A stretch of DNA of 10,161 nt. Origin: DAIDKA01 sp035506335. Its GTDB lineage: Bacteria; Pseudomonadota; Gammaproteobacteria; Steroidobacterales; Steroidobacteraceae. Both the position numbers and the translations under genes were made by a program. This document shows positions 1 to 5,498 of the stretch, one piece after another (within the stretch, counting starts at the first letter, position 1; the number at the start of each line of letters is the position of its first letter). The notes under the pieces are model-generated. The model saw nothing but the letters and a program-made list of their open reading frames with translations. It was not told the origin of the DNA and did not search any database. The DNA is taken from the NCBI GenBank assembly GCA_035506335.1, contig DATJPN010000197.1, forward strand, positions 1-10,161, read 5' to 3'.

Positions 1-1
1 C

Positions 2-898
2 GGCGTCCCGGTGGGCGGCAGCGGCAGGCTGACCGAGGCGCTGGTGCGCAGCATCGAAGACCGCGGCGGCGTCGTGCTCGCGAACCAGGAAGTGCGCGAA
101 GTTCAGGTCGCCAACGGCCGTGCGGCCGGCGTCATCACGGCGGACGGTACCCGGTACGGCGCGCGCGACGCGGTCATCGGCGCGATCCATCCTCACCTGC
201 TGTCCAGGGTGGTACCGGGGCTCGATCCGCAGGTGCGCGCGTCGGCCGAGGCCACGCACATCACCGAGGCCGCCTGCGTGACGGTGCACGCTGCGCTCGA
301 CGGCCCGCTGCGCTTCCGCACCCCGGATCCGGTGCAATCGGTGATGATCGAGCTCATGCCGTCGACCTATCGGGAGCTGCGCGAGTGCTTCGATGACCTG
401 CGCTACGGCGGGTTCATGCGCACCCATCTGCTGGGTCTGGGATCGCTGTCGATGTTCGATGACACGCGCACGCCCCCCGGCAAGGGTGTCGCCCACCTGT
501 GGGATTACGCGCCCTATGTACGACCCGACGGCAAGTCCTGGGACGAGACCAAGGATGCGTTCGCGCGCAGCATGCTCGACCGGTTCCGGGTCTATGTGTC
601 GAACCTCGACGAGGTGCTCCTGGACTTCCACTGCGACAGTCCGGTGGACATGGAGCGCACCTCGCCGAGCTTCCGGCGCGGCGACCTGCACGGCATCGCC
701 ACGACCAGCTATCAAAGCGGCGCGCACCGCCCGACCCCGGATCTCGGCCAGTACCGCGTGCCCGGGGTGGAGCGCCTGTACCTCGTCGGCCCCTTCCAGT
801 ATCCGGGAGGCGGAGTCTTCGGCGCCGGCCGCGCGACGGCCCAGGTCATGTGCGATGACCTGAAACTCGATTTCGGCAAACTGGAAACCCCGGGATGA
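2..898 (+). CDS. Phytoene desaturase-like FAD-dependent oxidoreductase, C-terminal part (5' end outside window)
   Basis: The reading frame is open from the left edge (first full codon at base 2), so the N-terminal FAD-binding Rossmann motif lies outside the window; 298 residues are visible. The visible start GVPVGGSGRLTEAL followed by a GG turn matches the internal 'GG.G.L..aL' segment of the CrtI/phytoene dehydrogenase-like family. The C-terminal LYLVGP followed by PGGGVFGAGRATAQ (visible residues about 268-281) matches the conserved end of these flavoenzymes, which closes over FAD. The family desaturates, saturates or isomerises carotenoids, retinoids and other hydrophobic polyenes, usually at membranes. 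Its last codons overlap the next gene as ATGA (895-898), indicating translational coupling with the 69-residue protein and the SDR downstream. Substrate is unknown: no other carotenoid gene is visible here, so a carotenoid role is not established. The family call is firm; specificity is open. Confidence 0.85.
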   Translation, partial: GVPVGGSGRLTEALVRSIEDRGGVVLANQEVREVQVANGRAAGVITADGTRYGARDAVIGAIHPHLLSRVVPGLDPQVRASAEATHITEAACVTVHAALDGPLRFRTPDPVQSVMIELMPSTYRELRECFDDLRYGGFMRTHLLGLGSLSMFDDTRTPPGKGVAHLWDYAPYVRPDGKSWDETKDAFARSMLDRFRVYVSNLDEVLLDFHCDSPVDMERTSPSFRRGDLHGIATTSYQSGAHRPTPDLGQYRVPGVERLYLVGPFQYPGGGVFGAGRATAQVMCDDLKLDFGKLETPG

Positions 899-1104
899 AG
901 CTGTATGGTCCGGACCGCCGGGAGCTGATGACCGTCAGCCGCATCGAGCGCGAGGGCAACCGGCTGGTCATCAAGGCCAAGGTATTCGGCACGATGCCGA
1001 TGACGGCCAGCCTCACCGCCGCGGACGTCCGCGAGGGCCTGAAGCTGCTCGGGCTGCGCGGCATCCTGTTCGTCCTGTCCATGCCTTTTCGCGGGAGCAA
1101 GTGA
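895..1104 (+). CDS. Small conserved-looking protein of unknown function (69 aa)
   Basis: I do not recognise a named family. It starts with ATG inside the stop of the flavoenzyme gene (ATGA) and its own TGA shares a base with the ATG of the following SDR (TGATG), so it sits translationally coupled between two oxidoreductases. The protein begins MKLYGPDRRELM, has a central strand-like stretch (NRLVIKAKVFGTMPM), an acidic/basic helix (TAADVREGLKLLGL) and a hydrophobic C-terminal segment (GILFVLSMPF, about residues 55-64) followed by RGSK. The C-terminal segment is too short and late for a classical single-pass protein but could touch the membrane. No separate strong ribosome binding site is visible, consistent with coupling. 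A role as an accessory or membrane-tethering subunit of the flavoenzyme is only a guess from position. Confidence 0.72.
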   Translation: MKLYGPDRRELMTVSRIEREGNRLVIKAKVFGTMPMTASLTAADVREGLKLLGLRGILFVLSMPFRGSK

Positions 1105-1886
1105 TGTCGTCGATGCAAGGCAAGGTGGTGGTGATCACCGGAGGCGCCGGAATGATCGGTCATGCGGCTGCCATGACCCTGGCCAGAGCCGGGGCCGATG
1201 TGATGCTGGTGGACATCAATGCCGCCGCGCTCGCCGCGCGCCGCGGGGCGGTGGAGGCGCTCGGCCGGCGGGTCGAGACCTTCGTGGCGGATGTGAGCAA
1301 GTCCGCCGATGTTCAGGCCTACGTGGCGCGGGCGCTTGCGGTGTTCGGCCGCATCGACGGCTTCTTCAACAACGCCGGCATGGAAGGCAAGCTCGGCCCG
1401 ATCTACGAATACGACGAAGCCGAGTTCGACCGGATCGTGGCGGTGAACCAGAAGGGCATATTCCTCGGGCTGCGCCACGTGCTGCCGGTCATGCTCCGCC
1501 AGGGCCACGGCGCGGTGGTCAATACCGGCAGCATCGCGAGCGAGCGGGGCCTCGCCGGGGCCTGCGCCTACAACTCCACGAAGCATGCGGTCATCGGCCT
1601 CACGCGCACCGCGGCCAGCGAAGTGGGCAACCAGGGTATTCGAGTCAACGCGGTGATGCCGGGCGTCATCGACACGCCGTTGCTCGAGGCCATGCTGCGG
1701 ATGATGTTCAAGGGCGATGTCGCGGCGGGCAAGAAGGTGCTGGGGAAGGTCGCGACCATGGACCGGATCGGAACCCCGGAGGAGGTGGGCGAAGTGGTCA
1801 CCTTCCTGTTGTCCGAGGCCGCGAGTTTCGTGAACGGCGCGGCCTGGGCGGTCGACGGCGGAGCGCTCGCGACTATCCGCCACTGA
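1104..1886 (+). CDS. Short-chain dehydrogenase/reductase (classical SDR, NAD-type)
   Basis: This is a 260-residue classical SDR, which catalyses NAD(P)-dependent oxidation of an alcohol or reduction of a ketone. I chose ATG 1104 because GGGAG at 1093-1097 lies six bases before it; a GTG at 1101 and an ATG at 1116 are alternatives. Seen in the protein: cofactor motif TGGAGMIG (12-19), Asp37 at the end of strand 2 (VDIN), which favours NAD over NADP, NNAG (89-92), structural Asn115, and the catalytic set Ser143, Tyr156 and Lys160 (YNSTK). The C-terminus AVDGGALATIRH is typical of a 250-260 residue SDR. The cofactor motif is odd: the middle glycine of TGxxxGxG is replaced by Met17, with a glycine one position earlier. 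It overlaps the 69-residue gene by one base and is probably the last gene of this operon. Substrate unknown. Confidence 0.93.
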   Translation: MSSMQGKVVVITGGAGMIGHAAAMTLARAGADVMLVDINAAALAARRGAVEALGRRVETFVADVSKSADVQAYVARALAVFGRIDGFFNNAGMEGKLGPIYEYDEAEFDRIVAVNQKGIFLGLRHVLPVMLRQGHGAVVNTGSIASERGLAGACAYNSTKHAVIGLTRTAASEVGNQGIRVNAVMPGVIDTPLLEAMLRMMFKGDVAAGKKVLGKVATMDRIGTPEEVGEVVTFLLSEAASFVNGAAWAVDGGALATIRH

Positions 1887-1900
1887 CCCGCTCGGTCTCT

Positions 1901-2662
1901 TTAGTGGCTCTCGCCGGTGAAGGTGCGCAGTGCCGGGTTCGTGCGATTGGGCATGGCGAGCGCCGCCTTGACCGCGGGCCGCTCGAACATGCGGGCCACC
2001 CACTGCCTGAGCAGGGGTGCGCGCGAGGCAACCTGCATCTGCGGAAACAACCGCTCGAGCGCCATGCCCCCGCTGGCGAAGAAATTGATGTCGGCGAGCG
2101 TGTAGCTCTCCCCGGCGAGCCACGGGGTCTTGCGCAACTGTGCTTCGACCTTGTCGACGGCGACCTCGATCTTGCGGGTGGCGTTGGCCAGGTCCGCCTC
2201 GCTGAAGCCGGAGCGCGCCGTGCGCCATTTTTCCCGCTGCTCGTAGAGCGGAATGCGCGCCATCAGTCGTTCGAATTCACCGGCGTCCACCGCGCGTGCG
2301 ATGGCGCCGACCATGCGATGCCAGCCGTGCATGGAGACGTAGTTCACCACATGTTCGTCGCAGAACTTGGTCCAGTACCGCATCCGTGCCTTGCCGAGGG
2401 CATCGGCCGGTCGCAGGGGCGGTGCCTCCGGAAAGGCATCTTCGAGGTACTCGGCGATCACCGTGGTATGGGTGATGATCTGCCCGTCGTGGTCCAGCAC
2501 CGGAACCTGGCCTTCGGGATTGATCGCCACGAACCACGGTTCGTGCTGCTCGAACTTGTGCAGGTCGACATAGATACTCGTGAATTCGAGGCCTTTCTCC
2601 TTGAGGCTGATCAGCGACTTCAGGGAGTTCGCGGCGGGCTCGGCGTGGTAGAGCGTAAGCAT
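1901..2662 (-). CDS. Glutathione S-transferase family protein
   Basis: A cytosolic-type glutathione transferase of 253 residues. The N-terminal thioredoxin-like domain (about 1-80) shows MLTLYHAEPAANS with Ser13 in the place where a catalytic Ser or Cys is expected, the cis-proline segment GQVPVL (Pro54), and VIAEYLED. The all-helical C-terminal domain (about 88-240) contains YTLADINFF, with Thr188 and Asp191 forming the usual N-capping box. The Glu-Ser pair that normally binds the gamma-glutamyl part of glutathione appears as His65-Thr66, so glutathione binding may be altered. The start is ATG at 2662 with AAGGA eight bases upstream (2675-2671); it shares one base with the stop of the upstream SDR (TGATG on the minus strand), so the two are coupled. 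It converges on the plus-strand SDR with a 14-base gap. Likely a conjugation, isomerisation or thiolysis step; substrate unknown. Confidence 0.92.
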   Translation of the reverse strand: MLTLYHAEPAANSLKSLISLKEKGLEFTSIYVDLHKFEQHEPWFVAINPEGQVPVLDHDGQIITHTTVIAEYLEDAFPEAPPLRPADALGKARMRYWTKFCDEHVVNYVSMHGWHRMVGAIARAVDAGEFERLMARIPLYEQREKWRTARSGFSEADLANATRKIEVAVDKVEAQLRKTPWLAGESYTLADINFFASGGMALERLFPQMQVASRAPLLRQWVARMFERPAVKAALAMPNRTNPALRTFTGESH

Positions 2663-3525
2663 CAGCGGCGTCCTTGCAGCATGGCAACGAGGGCGGGGTC
2701 GAGTTTATCGGGCATCGCGGCGAGCAGTGCCGCGTGGCGGCTTTCGGCGGCGGATTTCCATTCGCCGTGAGTGATGATGTAGAGCTCATCCTGCAGCACG
2801 GCTTCGAGCACGCGCTGCCCGACCTGCGCGGGCTCCATCTGGCTGGGGAAGCTCACCTGCGCCCCGCCGGCGTTCTCGGCGGCGCGAAAGGCGTCGCCGA
2901 CGGAAAAGCGCGCGGGGCGGTTCTTCGCCAGCTCATGGATGTTGGTCCGCACCGGACCGGGGCAGAGTACCGAGACGCCGATGTTCTCCTGCGCCAGTTC
3001 GCCCCGGATGGCCTCCGACAGGGTCACCACGGCCGCCTTGGCCGTCTGGTAGATGACGAACTGCGCGGGCATGGGCACCAAAGCCGCGAGCGAGGCGGTG
3101 TTGATGATATGGCCGCCTTCGCCATGGGCACGGATGCGCGGCAGGAAGGTCTGGATCCCGTTGATGACCCCGCCCAGGTTCACCGCCAGCCCGAAATCCC
3201 AGTCGGCATAGGTGATGCCCCTGAAGGGCCCCTGGATGCCCACACCGGCGTTGTTGGCGAGGACATGCAGCTTGCCGAAGACCCGCTCGGCCTGCGCCGC
3301 GGCCGCGGCCATCGCCTCCCGGTCCGTGACGTCGAGTGCAATGGCATGGACGCTCGCTCCCTGGCGCAGGCGCGCGAATTCCTCGAGGGCCGAATCGATG
3401 TGATCCTGGCGCAGGTCGGCGAGGATGACCCTCATGCCCGCATCGACGAAGGCGTGGGCCATGCCCAGTCCGATGCCGCTCGCGCCCCCGGTGATGAATG
3501 CCGTCCGGCCCTTCAGAACCTTCAC
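2662..3525 (-). CDS. Short-chain dehydrogenase/reductase
   Basis: An SDR of 287 residues. I chose the GTG at 3525 because a strong GAGGGGG ribosome binding site (3539-3533) lies seven bases before it and the protein then starts with VKVLKGRTAFITGG, normal for the family. A longer open frame runs upstream to 3723, but it would cross the divergent promoter and part of the opposite gene. Motifs: TGGASGIG (12-19), Asp37 after strand 2 (LADLR), suggesting NAD, NNAG (91-94), Asn116, Ser145, Tyr159 and Lys163 (YQTAK), PGPVRT after the catalytic helix. The C-terminal tail past residue 250 is longer than in minimal SDRs and is rich in Ala and Glu; EWKSAAESRHAALLAAMPDK looks helical. First gene of a two-gene operon with the glutathione transferase, whose ATG overlaps this stop. 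An oxidation followed by glutathione-dependent processing is a reasonable inference; the substrate is not evident. Confidence 0.92.
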   Translation of the reverse strand: MKVLKGRTAFITGGASGIGLGMAHAFVDAGMRVILADLRQDHIDSALEEFARLRQGASVHAIALDVTDREAMAAAAAQAERVFGKLHVLANNAGVGIQGPFRGITYADWDFGLAVNLGGVINGIQTFLPRIRAHGEGGHIINTASLAALVPMPAQFVIYQTAKAAVVTLSEAIRGELAQENIGVSVLCPGPVRTNIHELAKNRPARFSVGDAFRAAENAGGAQVSFPSQMEPAQVGQRVLEAVLQDELYIITHGEWKSAAESRHAALLAAMPDKLDPALVAMLQGRR

Positions 3526-3532
3526 CCTGACA

Positions 3533-3539
3533 CCCCCTC
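3533..3539 (-). promoter_or_regulatory. Strong ribosome binding site fixing a GTG start
   Basis: GAGGGGG on the minus strand, seven bases before GTG 3525. It decides the start of the SDR gene against longer in-frame alternatives further upstream. A near-identical GAGGGGG precedes the MFS transporter gene at 8323-8317. Confidence 0.7.
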
Positions 3540-3553
3540 GTGACGGATACCGC

Positions 3554-3562
3554 ATTATCTCA
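3554..3562 (-). promoter_or_regulatory. Possible extended -10 promoter for the SDR-GST operon
   Basis: Read on the minus strand the sequence is TGAGATAAT: a GATAAT hexamer, one mismatch from TATAAT, preceded by TG and one base as in extended -10 promoters. It would start transcription about 20 bases before the GTG, just ahead of the GAGGGGG site. I find no convincing -35 at the expected distance. Seen by eye only. Confidence 0.35.
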
Positions 3563-3590
3563 CGCGCTCCGGATCGGTGCGGGATTGCAG

Positions 3591-3608
3591 GCCAGGCGTT
3601 ACACTGGC
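3591..3608. promoter_or_regulatory. Dyad GCCAG-N8-CTGGC in the divergent spacer
   Basis: Perfect 5-bp inverted repeat with an 8-bp centre, in the 116-bp spacer between the SDR-GST operon and the SnoaL-like operon. It overlaps a possible -10 (TACACT, 3600-3605) for the plus-strand operon, for which no good -35 is seen. The position would suit an operator shared by both operons, but half-sites this short arise by chance in GC-rich DNA. Confidence 0.3.
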
Positions 3609-3641
3609 GCCGGGAAGGGTCTTCGGAAAGGGGGGTAAGAA

Positions 3642-4103
3642 ATGTCAGACGCCTTGAGCGCGGTCGAGCGAATGCAGATCGAACGGGCCTGTGAACGCTT
3701 GACCCTGGCCTATGTCCGGGCACTGGACCTCGGCGACATGAATGCCGCGGCGGACTGCTTCGCGGAAAACGGCTCCATGGCCCGCCCGATGAATCCCGGT
3801 CAGGTGATCCAGGGCCGGGAAGCGATCCGTGCCTCGCTCCTCACCCGGCCGAAGACGCTGTTGACGAAGCACCTGGCCACGAACGCGATGATCGAGGTCG
3901 AGAGCCGGGACTCCGCGCGGGGGATTTCCTACCTGACCATGGTCGCGACCACGCCGCCGGAGGGCGTCTCCCCACCGTTCAATTCCAGCGGCCCGGTGTA
4001 TTTCGGCGAGATGCAGGACCGCTTCGTTCGCGAGAACGGCGTGTGGAAATTCCTGGAGCGCCGCGGGTCGATCCAGATCAAGTTCGCAGGGTCCGGCGCT
4101 TAG
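3642..4103 (+). CDS. SnoaL-like / NTF2-fold protein, single domain
   Basis: 153 residues, close to the usual size of a SnoaL_4-type NTF2-fold protein. It shows the family pattern: an N-terminal helix RLTLAYVRALDLGDMNAAA (20-37), a CFAENG turn (39-44), QGREAIRASL (57-66), the strand start TKHLATNAMIEV (75-86, with His77 in the common 'rH...N' position), and a last strand pair with MQDRFVRENGVWKFLERR (124-141). Members act as small cyclases, isomerases or dehydratases, or as binding domains, in a cone-shaped pocket. No catalytic pair can be assigned by eye. The ATG at 3642 has a G-rich ribosome binding site (AAGGGGGG, about 3628-3635). Only six bases separate it from the next gene, a two-domain protein of the same fold, so the pair is an operon that diverges from the SDR-GST operon. 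Confidence 0.87.
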   Translation: MSDALSAVERMQIERACERLTLAYVRALDLGDMNAAADCFAENGSMARPMNPGQVIQGREAIRASLLTRPKTLLTKHLATNAMIEVESRDSARGISYLTMVATTPPEGVSPPFNSSGPVYFGEMQDRFVRENGVWKFLERRGSIQIKFAGSGA

Positions 4104-4109
4104 GGCCAG

Positions 4110-4931
4110 ATGCTCAACTACGACGATTACGTCGCGCTGTTCAATACGGGCGACGACGCGGCACTCGTCGAGCGATTTTTCGCGGACGACGTGGTGTTTT
4201 CCGGCGGCACCCGTGATTATCGGGGGAAGGCCGCGCTCAAGTCCTTCCTCGACTGGGCGCATGACGGCGTGCGCGAAGTCATCCGGCTGCAGAACATCCT
4301 GCGGCGCGAAGACCTGATCTTCGTCGAGGTCGACATGGACTTCCATGCCACCCGCGAGCGGCCCGATTTCCCGTTCGGACATCTGCACCCCGGCGACCTG
4401 GTGACGGTCAAGTTCTTCGTGACCTATCGCTTGAATGGCGACCGGATCGTCGAATTGAAGTCGATGACCTGGCCGCCGGGCAGGGGCGTCACCCAGCTGC
4501 CGCGCCTGGGTGCGCACGCCAGCCAGCAGGCCGCATTCCGGGCGTATGTGTCGGCGTTCAGCAATGCGGACTTCGAGCGTTTTCCCCGCTTCTACACCGA
4601 GGACGTCCGGCTCGAGCTCGGATCGGTGCCGCCGATCGAGGGCCGCCAGGGCATCGTCGATTTCTACCGCCCGATGTTCGAGCGCGTGCGCGAGCATCTC
4701 GTCATCAACAGCGTGCGGATGACCGACACGGCCATCGAGCTCGATGCCGTCACGCGATTCACCGCCGTCCGGGATGCGCCGGATTTCGTCGTCGGCGCGC
4801 TGCGGGCCGGGGAATACATCGAGGGGCGGGTGCTCGTCAGTTACCAGCTGCGCGACGGCCTGATCTGCCGGATCGGCGTCCGACGCGGCGGGGACATGGT
4901 CAAGTTTCCAGCGCCAGCAGCCGTGCCTTGA
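4110..4931 (+). CDS. Tandem SnoaL-like (NTF2-fold) two-domain protein
   Basis: 273 residues, about twice the length of a single SnoaL-like protein. Two copies of the fold can be seen, roughly 1-125 and 138-265. The internal duplication is visible in register at an offset of 139 residues: RPDFPFGHLHPGD (84-96) against APDFVVGALRAGE (223-235), VTYRLNGDRI (104-113) against VSYQLRDGLI (243-252), and FFADDV (23-28) against FYTEDV (161-166). This is a gene fusion or duplication within one reading frame, not a frameshift. The two halves are well diverged, so they may have split roles (for example, one catalytic and one structural). No signal peptide is seen, so it is probably cytosolic. It follows the single-domain gene by six bases with only a weak AGGG ahead of its ATG. 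Its last 32 bases overlap the 3' end of the convergent ogt gene. Function beyond the fold is unknown. Confidence 0.85.
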   Translation: MLNYDDYVALFNTGDDAALVERFFADDVVFSGGTRDYRGKAALKSFLDWAHDGVREVIRLQNILRREDLIFVEVDMDFHATRERPDFPFGHLHPGDLVTVKFFVTYRLNGDRIVELKSMTWPPGRGVTQLPRLGAHASQQAAFRAYVSAFSNADFERFPRFYTEDVRLELGSVPPIEGRQGIVDFYRPMFERVREHLVINSVRMTDTAIELDAVTRFTAVRDAPDFVVGALRAGEYIEGRVLVSYQLRDGLICRIGVRRGGDMVKFPAPAAVP

Positions 4932-5376
4932 TATGCAGGCCACCGGCATAGCCGGTCAATTTGCCGTTGCTGCCGATCACCCGATGGCAGGGAACGATGA
5001 TGGCGATGGGGTTGGCGTGATTGGCCGCGCCGACCGCGCGCACCGCCGTGCGCCGGCCGATCTGTTCGGCAATCTGGCCATAGCTGCGGGTCTGCCCATA
5101 GGGAATGGTCCGTAACGCATCCCAGACCAGCTGCTGGAAATCGGTACCGGTCGCGTCCAGTTTCACCGTGAAGGTCCGGCGACGGCCCGTGAAGTATTCC
5201 TCGAGTTCCCTTTGCGCTTTGACCAGGACCGGGTAGCGCACTTCCTCGGTCATTTCGCCGAATGGCCGCCGTGATGCGCGGTCATTCCCGAACAGCAGCG
5301 CGGCCAGGCCCGCATCGCCGCCCACGAGCGTCAGCCGACCCACCGGTGAATCCATGGTCTTGAACACGTAGCTCAT
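4900..5376 (-). CDS. ogt: Methylated-DNA--[protein]-cysteine S-methyltransferase (O6-alkylguanine repair)
   Basis: The protein transfers the alkyl group from O6-methylguanine (and O4-methylthymine) in DNA to its own cysteine in a suicide reaction. With ATG 5376 it is 158 residues and starts MSYVFKTMDSPVG, the usual family start; an in-frame ATG at 5415 would add 13 residues without resemblance to the family. Neither start has a strong ribosome binding site. Domain order: N-terminal RNase H-like domain (1-70), then the DNA-binding helix-turn-helix domain with FQQLVWDALRTIPYGQT, the Arg113 finger in AVRAVG, ANHANPI, and the active site PCHRV with acceptor Cys130, followed by GYAGG. It is divergent from the Ada-AlkA fusion gene, which lacks this activity, so together they rebuild the full adaptive-response toolkit. 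Its 3' end overlaps the convergent tandem SnoaL gene by 32 bases. Confidence 0.95.
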   Translation of the reverse strand: MSYVFKTMDSPVGRLTLVGGDAGLAALLFGNDRASRRPFGEMTEEVRYPVLVKAQRELEEYFTGRRRTFTVKLDATGTDFQQLVWDALRTIPYGQTRSYGQIAEQIGRRTAVRAVGAANHANPIAIIVPCHRVIGSNGKLTGYAGGLHIKARLLALET

Positions 5377-5420
5377 GCGACTCGCCGGCGTCGATCGATG
5401 TGGTGCCGTTGCCATGGGGC

Positions 5421-5426
5421 ATTCTC
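5421..5426 (-). promoter_or_regulatory. Possible -10 element for ogt
   Basis: GAGAAT on the minus strand matches TATAAT at four of six positions. It would start transcription near 5414 and give a leader of about 38 bases to ATG 5376. The -35 position 17 bases upstream (TAGCAG, 5449-5444) is poor, as expected for a promoter that needs an activator. It overlaps the Ada-box-like sequence. Confidence 0.28.
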
Positions 5427-5439
5427 GCCGGCGCGATGT

Positions 5440-5467
5440 TTGACTGCTAGCGGATTTCGGACATTGT
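5440..5467 (+). promoter_or_regulatory. Possible promoter of the ada-alkA fusion gene
   Basis: TTGACT (5440-5445) matches the -35 consensus at five of six positions. Sixteen bases later CATTGT (5462-5467) is a poor -10, three of six matches. A good -35 with a poor -10 would fit a regulated promoter. Transcription would start near 5474, about 25 bases before the ATG. Confidence 0.35.
5444..5456 (-). promoter_or_regulatory. Ada-box-like sequence upstream of ogt
   Basis: On the minus strand the sequence reads AAT-CCGCTA-GCAG, one base from the E. coli Ada box pattern AAT-N6-GCAA. It sits upstream of the possible ogt -10 and lies in the spacer shared with a gene that encodes an Ada-type sensor with an AraC helix-turn-helix. 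The match is short and the E. coli consensus need not hold in this organism. Confidence 0.33.
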
Positions 5468-5484
5468 TGTCGCGCCGGGTCGGT

Positions 5485-5498
5485 GGGAACATTGTCCC
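5485..5498. repeat. GGGA-N6-TCCC dyad and repeated ACATTGT ahead of ada-alkA
   Basis: The dyad GGGA-ACATTG-TCCC abuts the ATG at 5499, where a ribosome binding site would be expected; none better than GGTGGG (5482-5487) is visible. ACATTGT within it (5489-5495) recurs at 5461-5467 in direct orientation, 28 to 29 bases away. These could be repressor or autoregulation sites, or an RNA hairpin that controls translation. Short elements; chance is possible. Confidence 0.3.

Noticed and set aside
1887..1900. Bidirectional terminator between the first SDR and the glutathione transferase
   Set aside because: The 14-base gap has no inverted repeat and only a three-T stretch at its edge.
846..2228. 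Open frame of 460 codons on the minus strand opposite the small gene and the first SDR
   Set aside because: It covers three well-supported genes in the wrong frame or strand, and its product shows no recognisable motifs and the same low-complexity antisense composition.
3526..3723. N-terminal extension of the second SDR to an upstream start
   Set aside because: The extra 66 residues are Arg/Pro/Ser-rich, unlike any SDR leader, and cross the start of the divergent SnoaL gene. The GTG at 3525 has a strong ribosome binding site.
3645..4949. Open frame of 434 codons on the minus strand opposite the SnoaL genes
   Set aside because: Shadow of two plus-strand genes that have family patterns and an internal duplication; the antisense product has none.
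5377..5415. Longer Ogt start at ATG 5415
   Set aside because: It adds MATAPHRSTPASR, which has no counterpart in the family, and would leave little room for the possible promoter at 5421-5456. It cannot be fully excluded because neither start has a good ribosome binding site.
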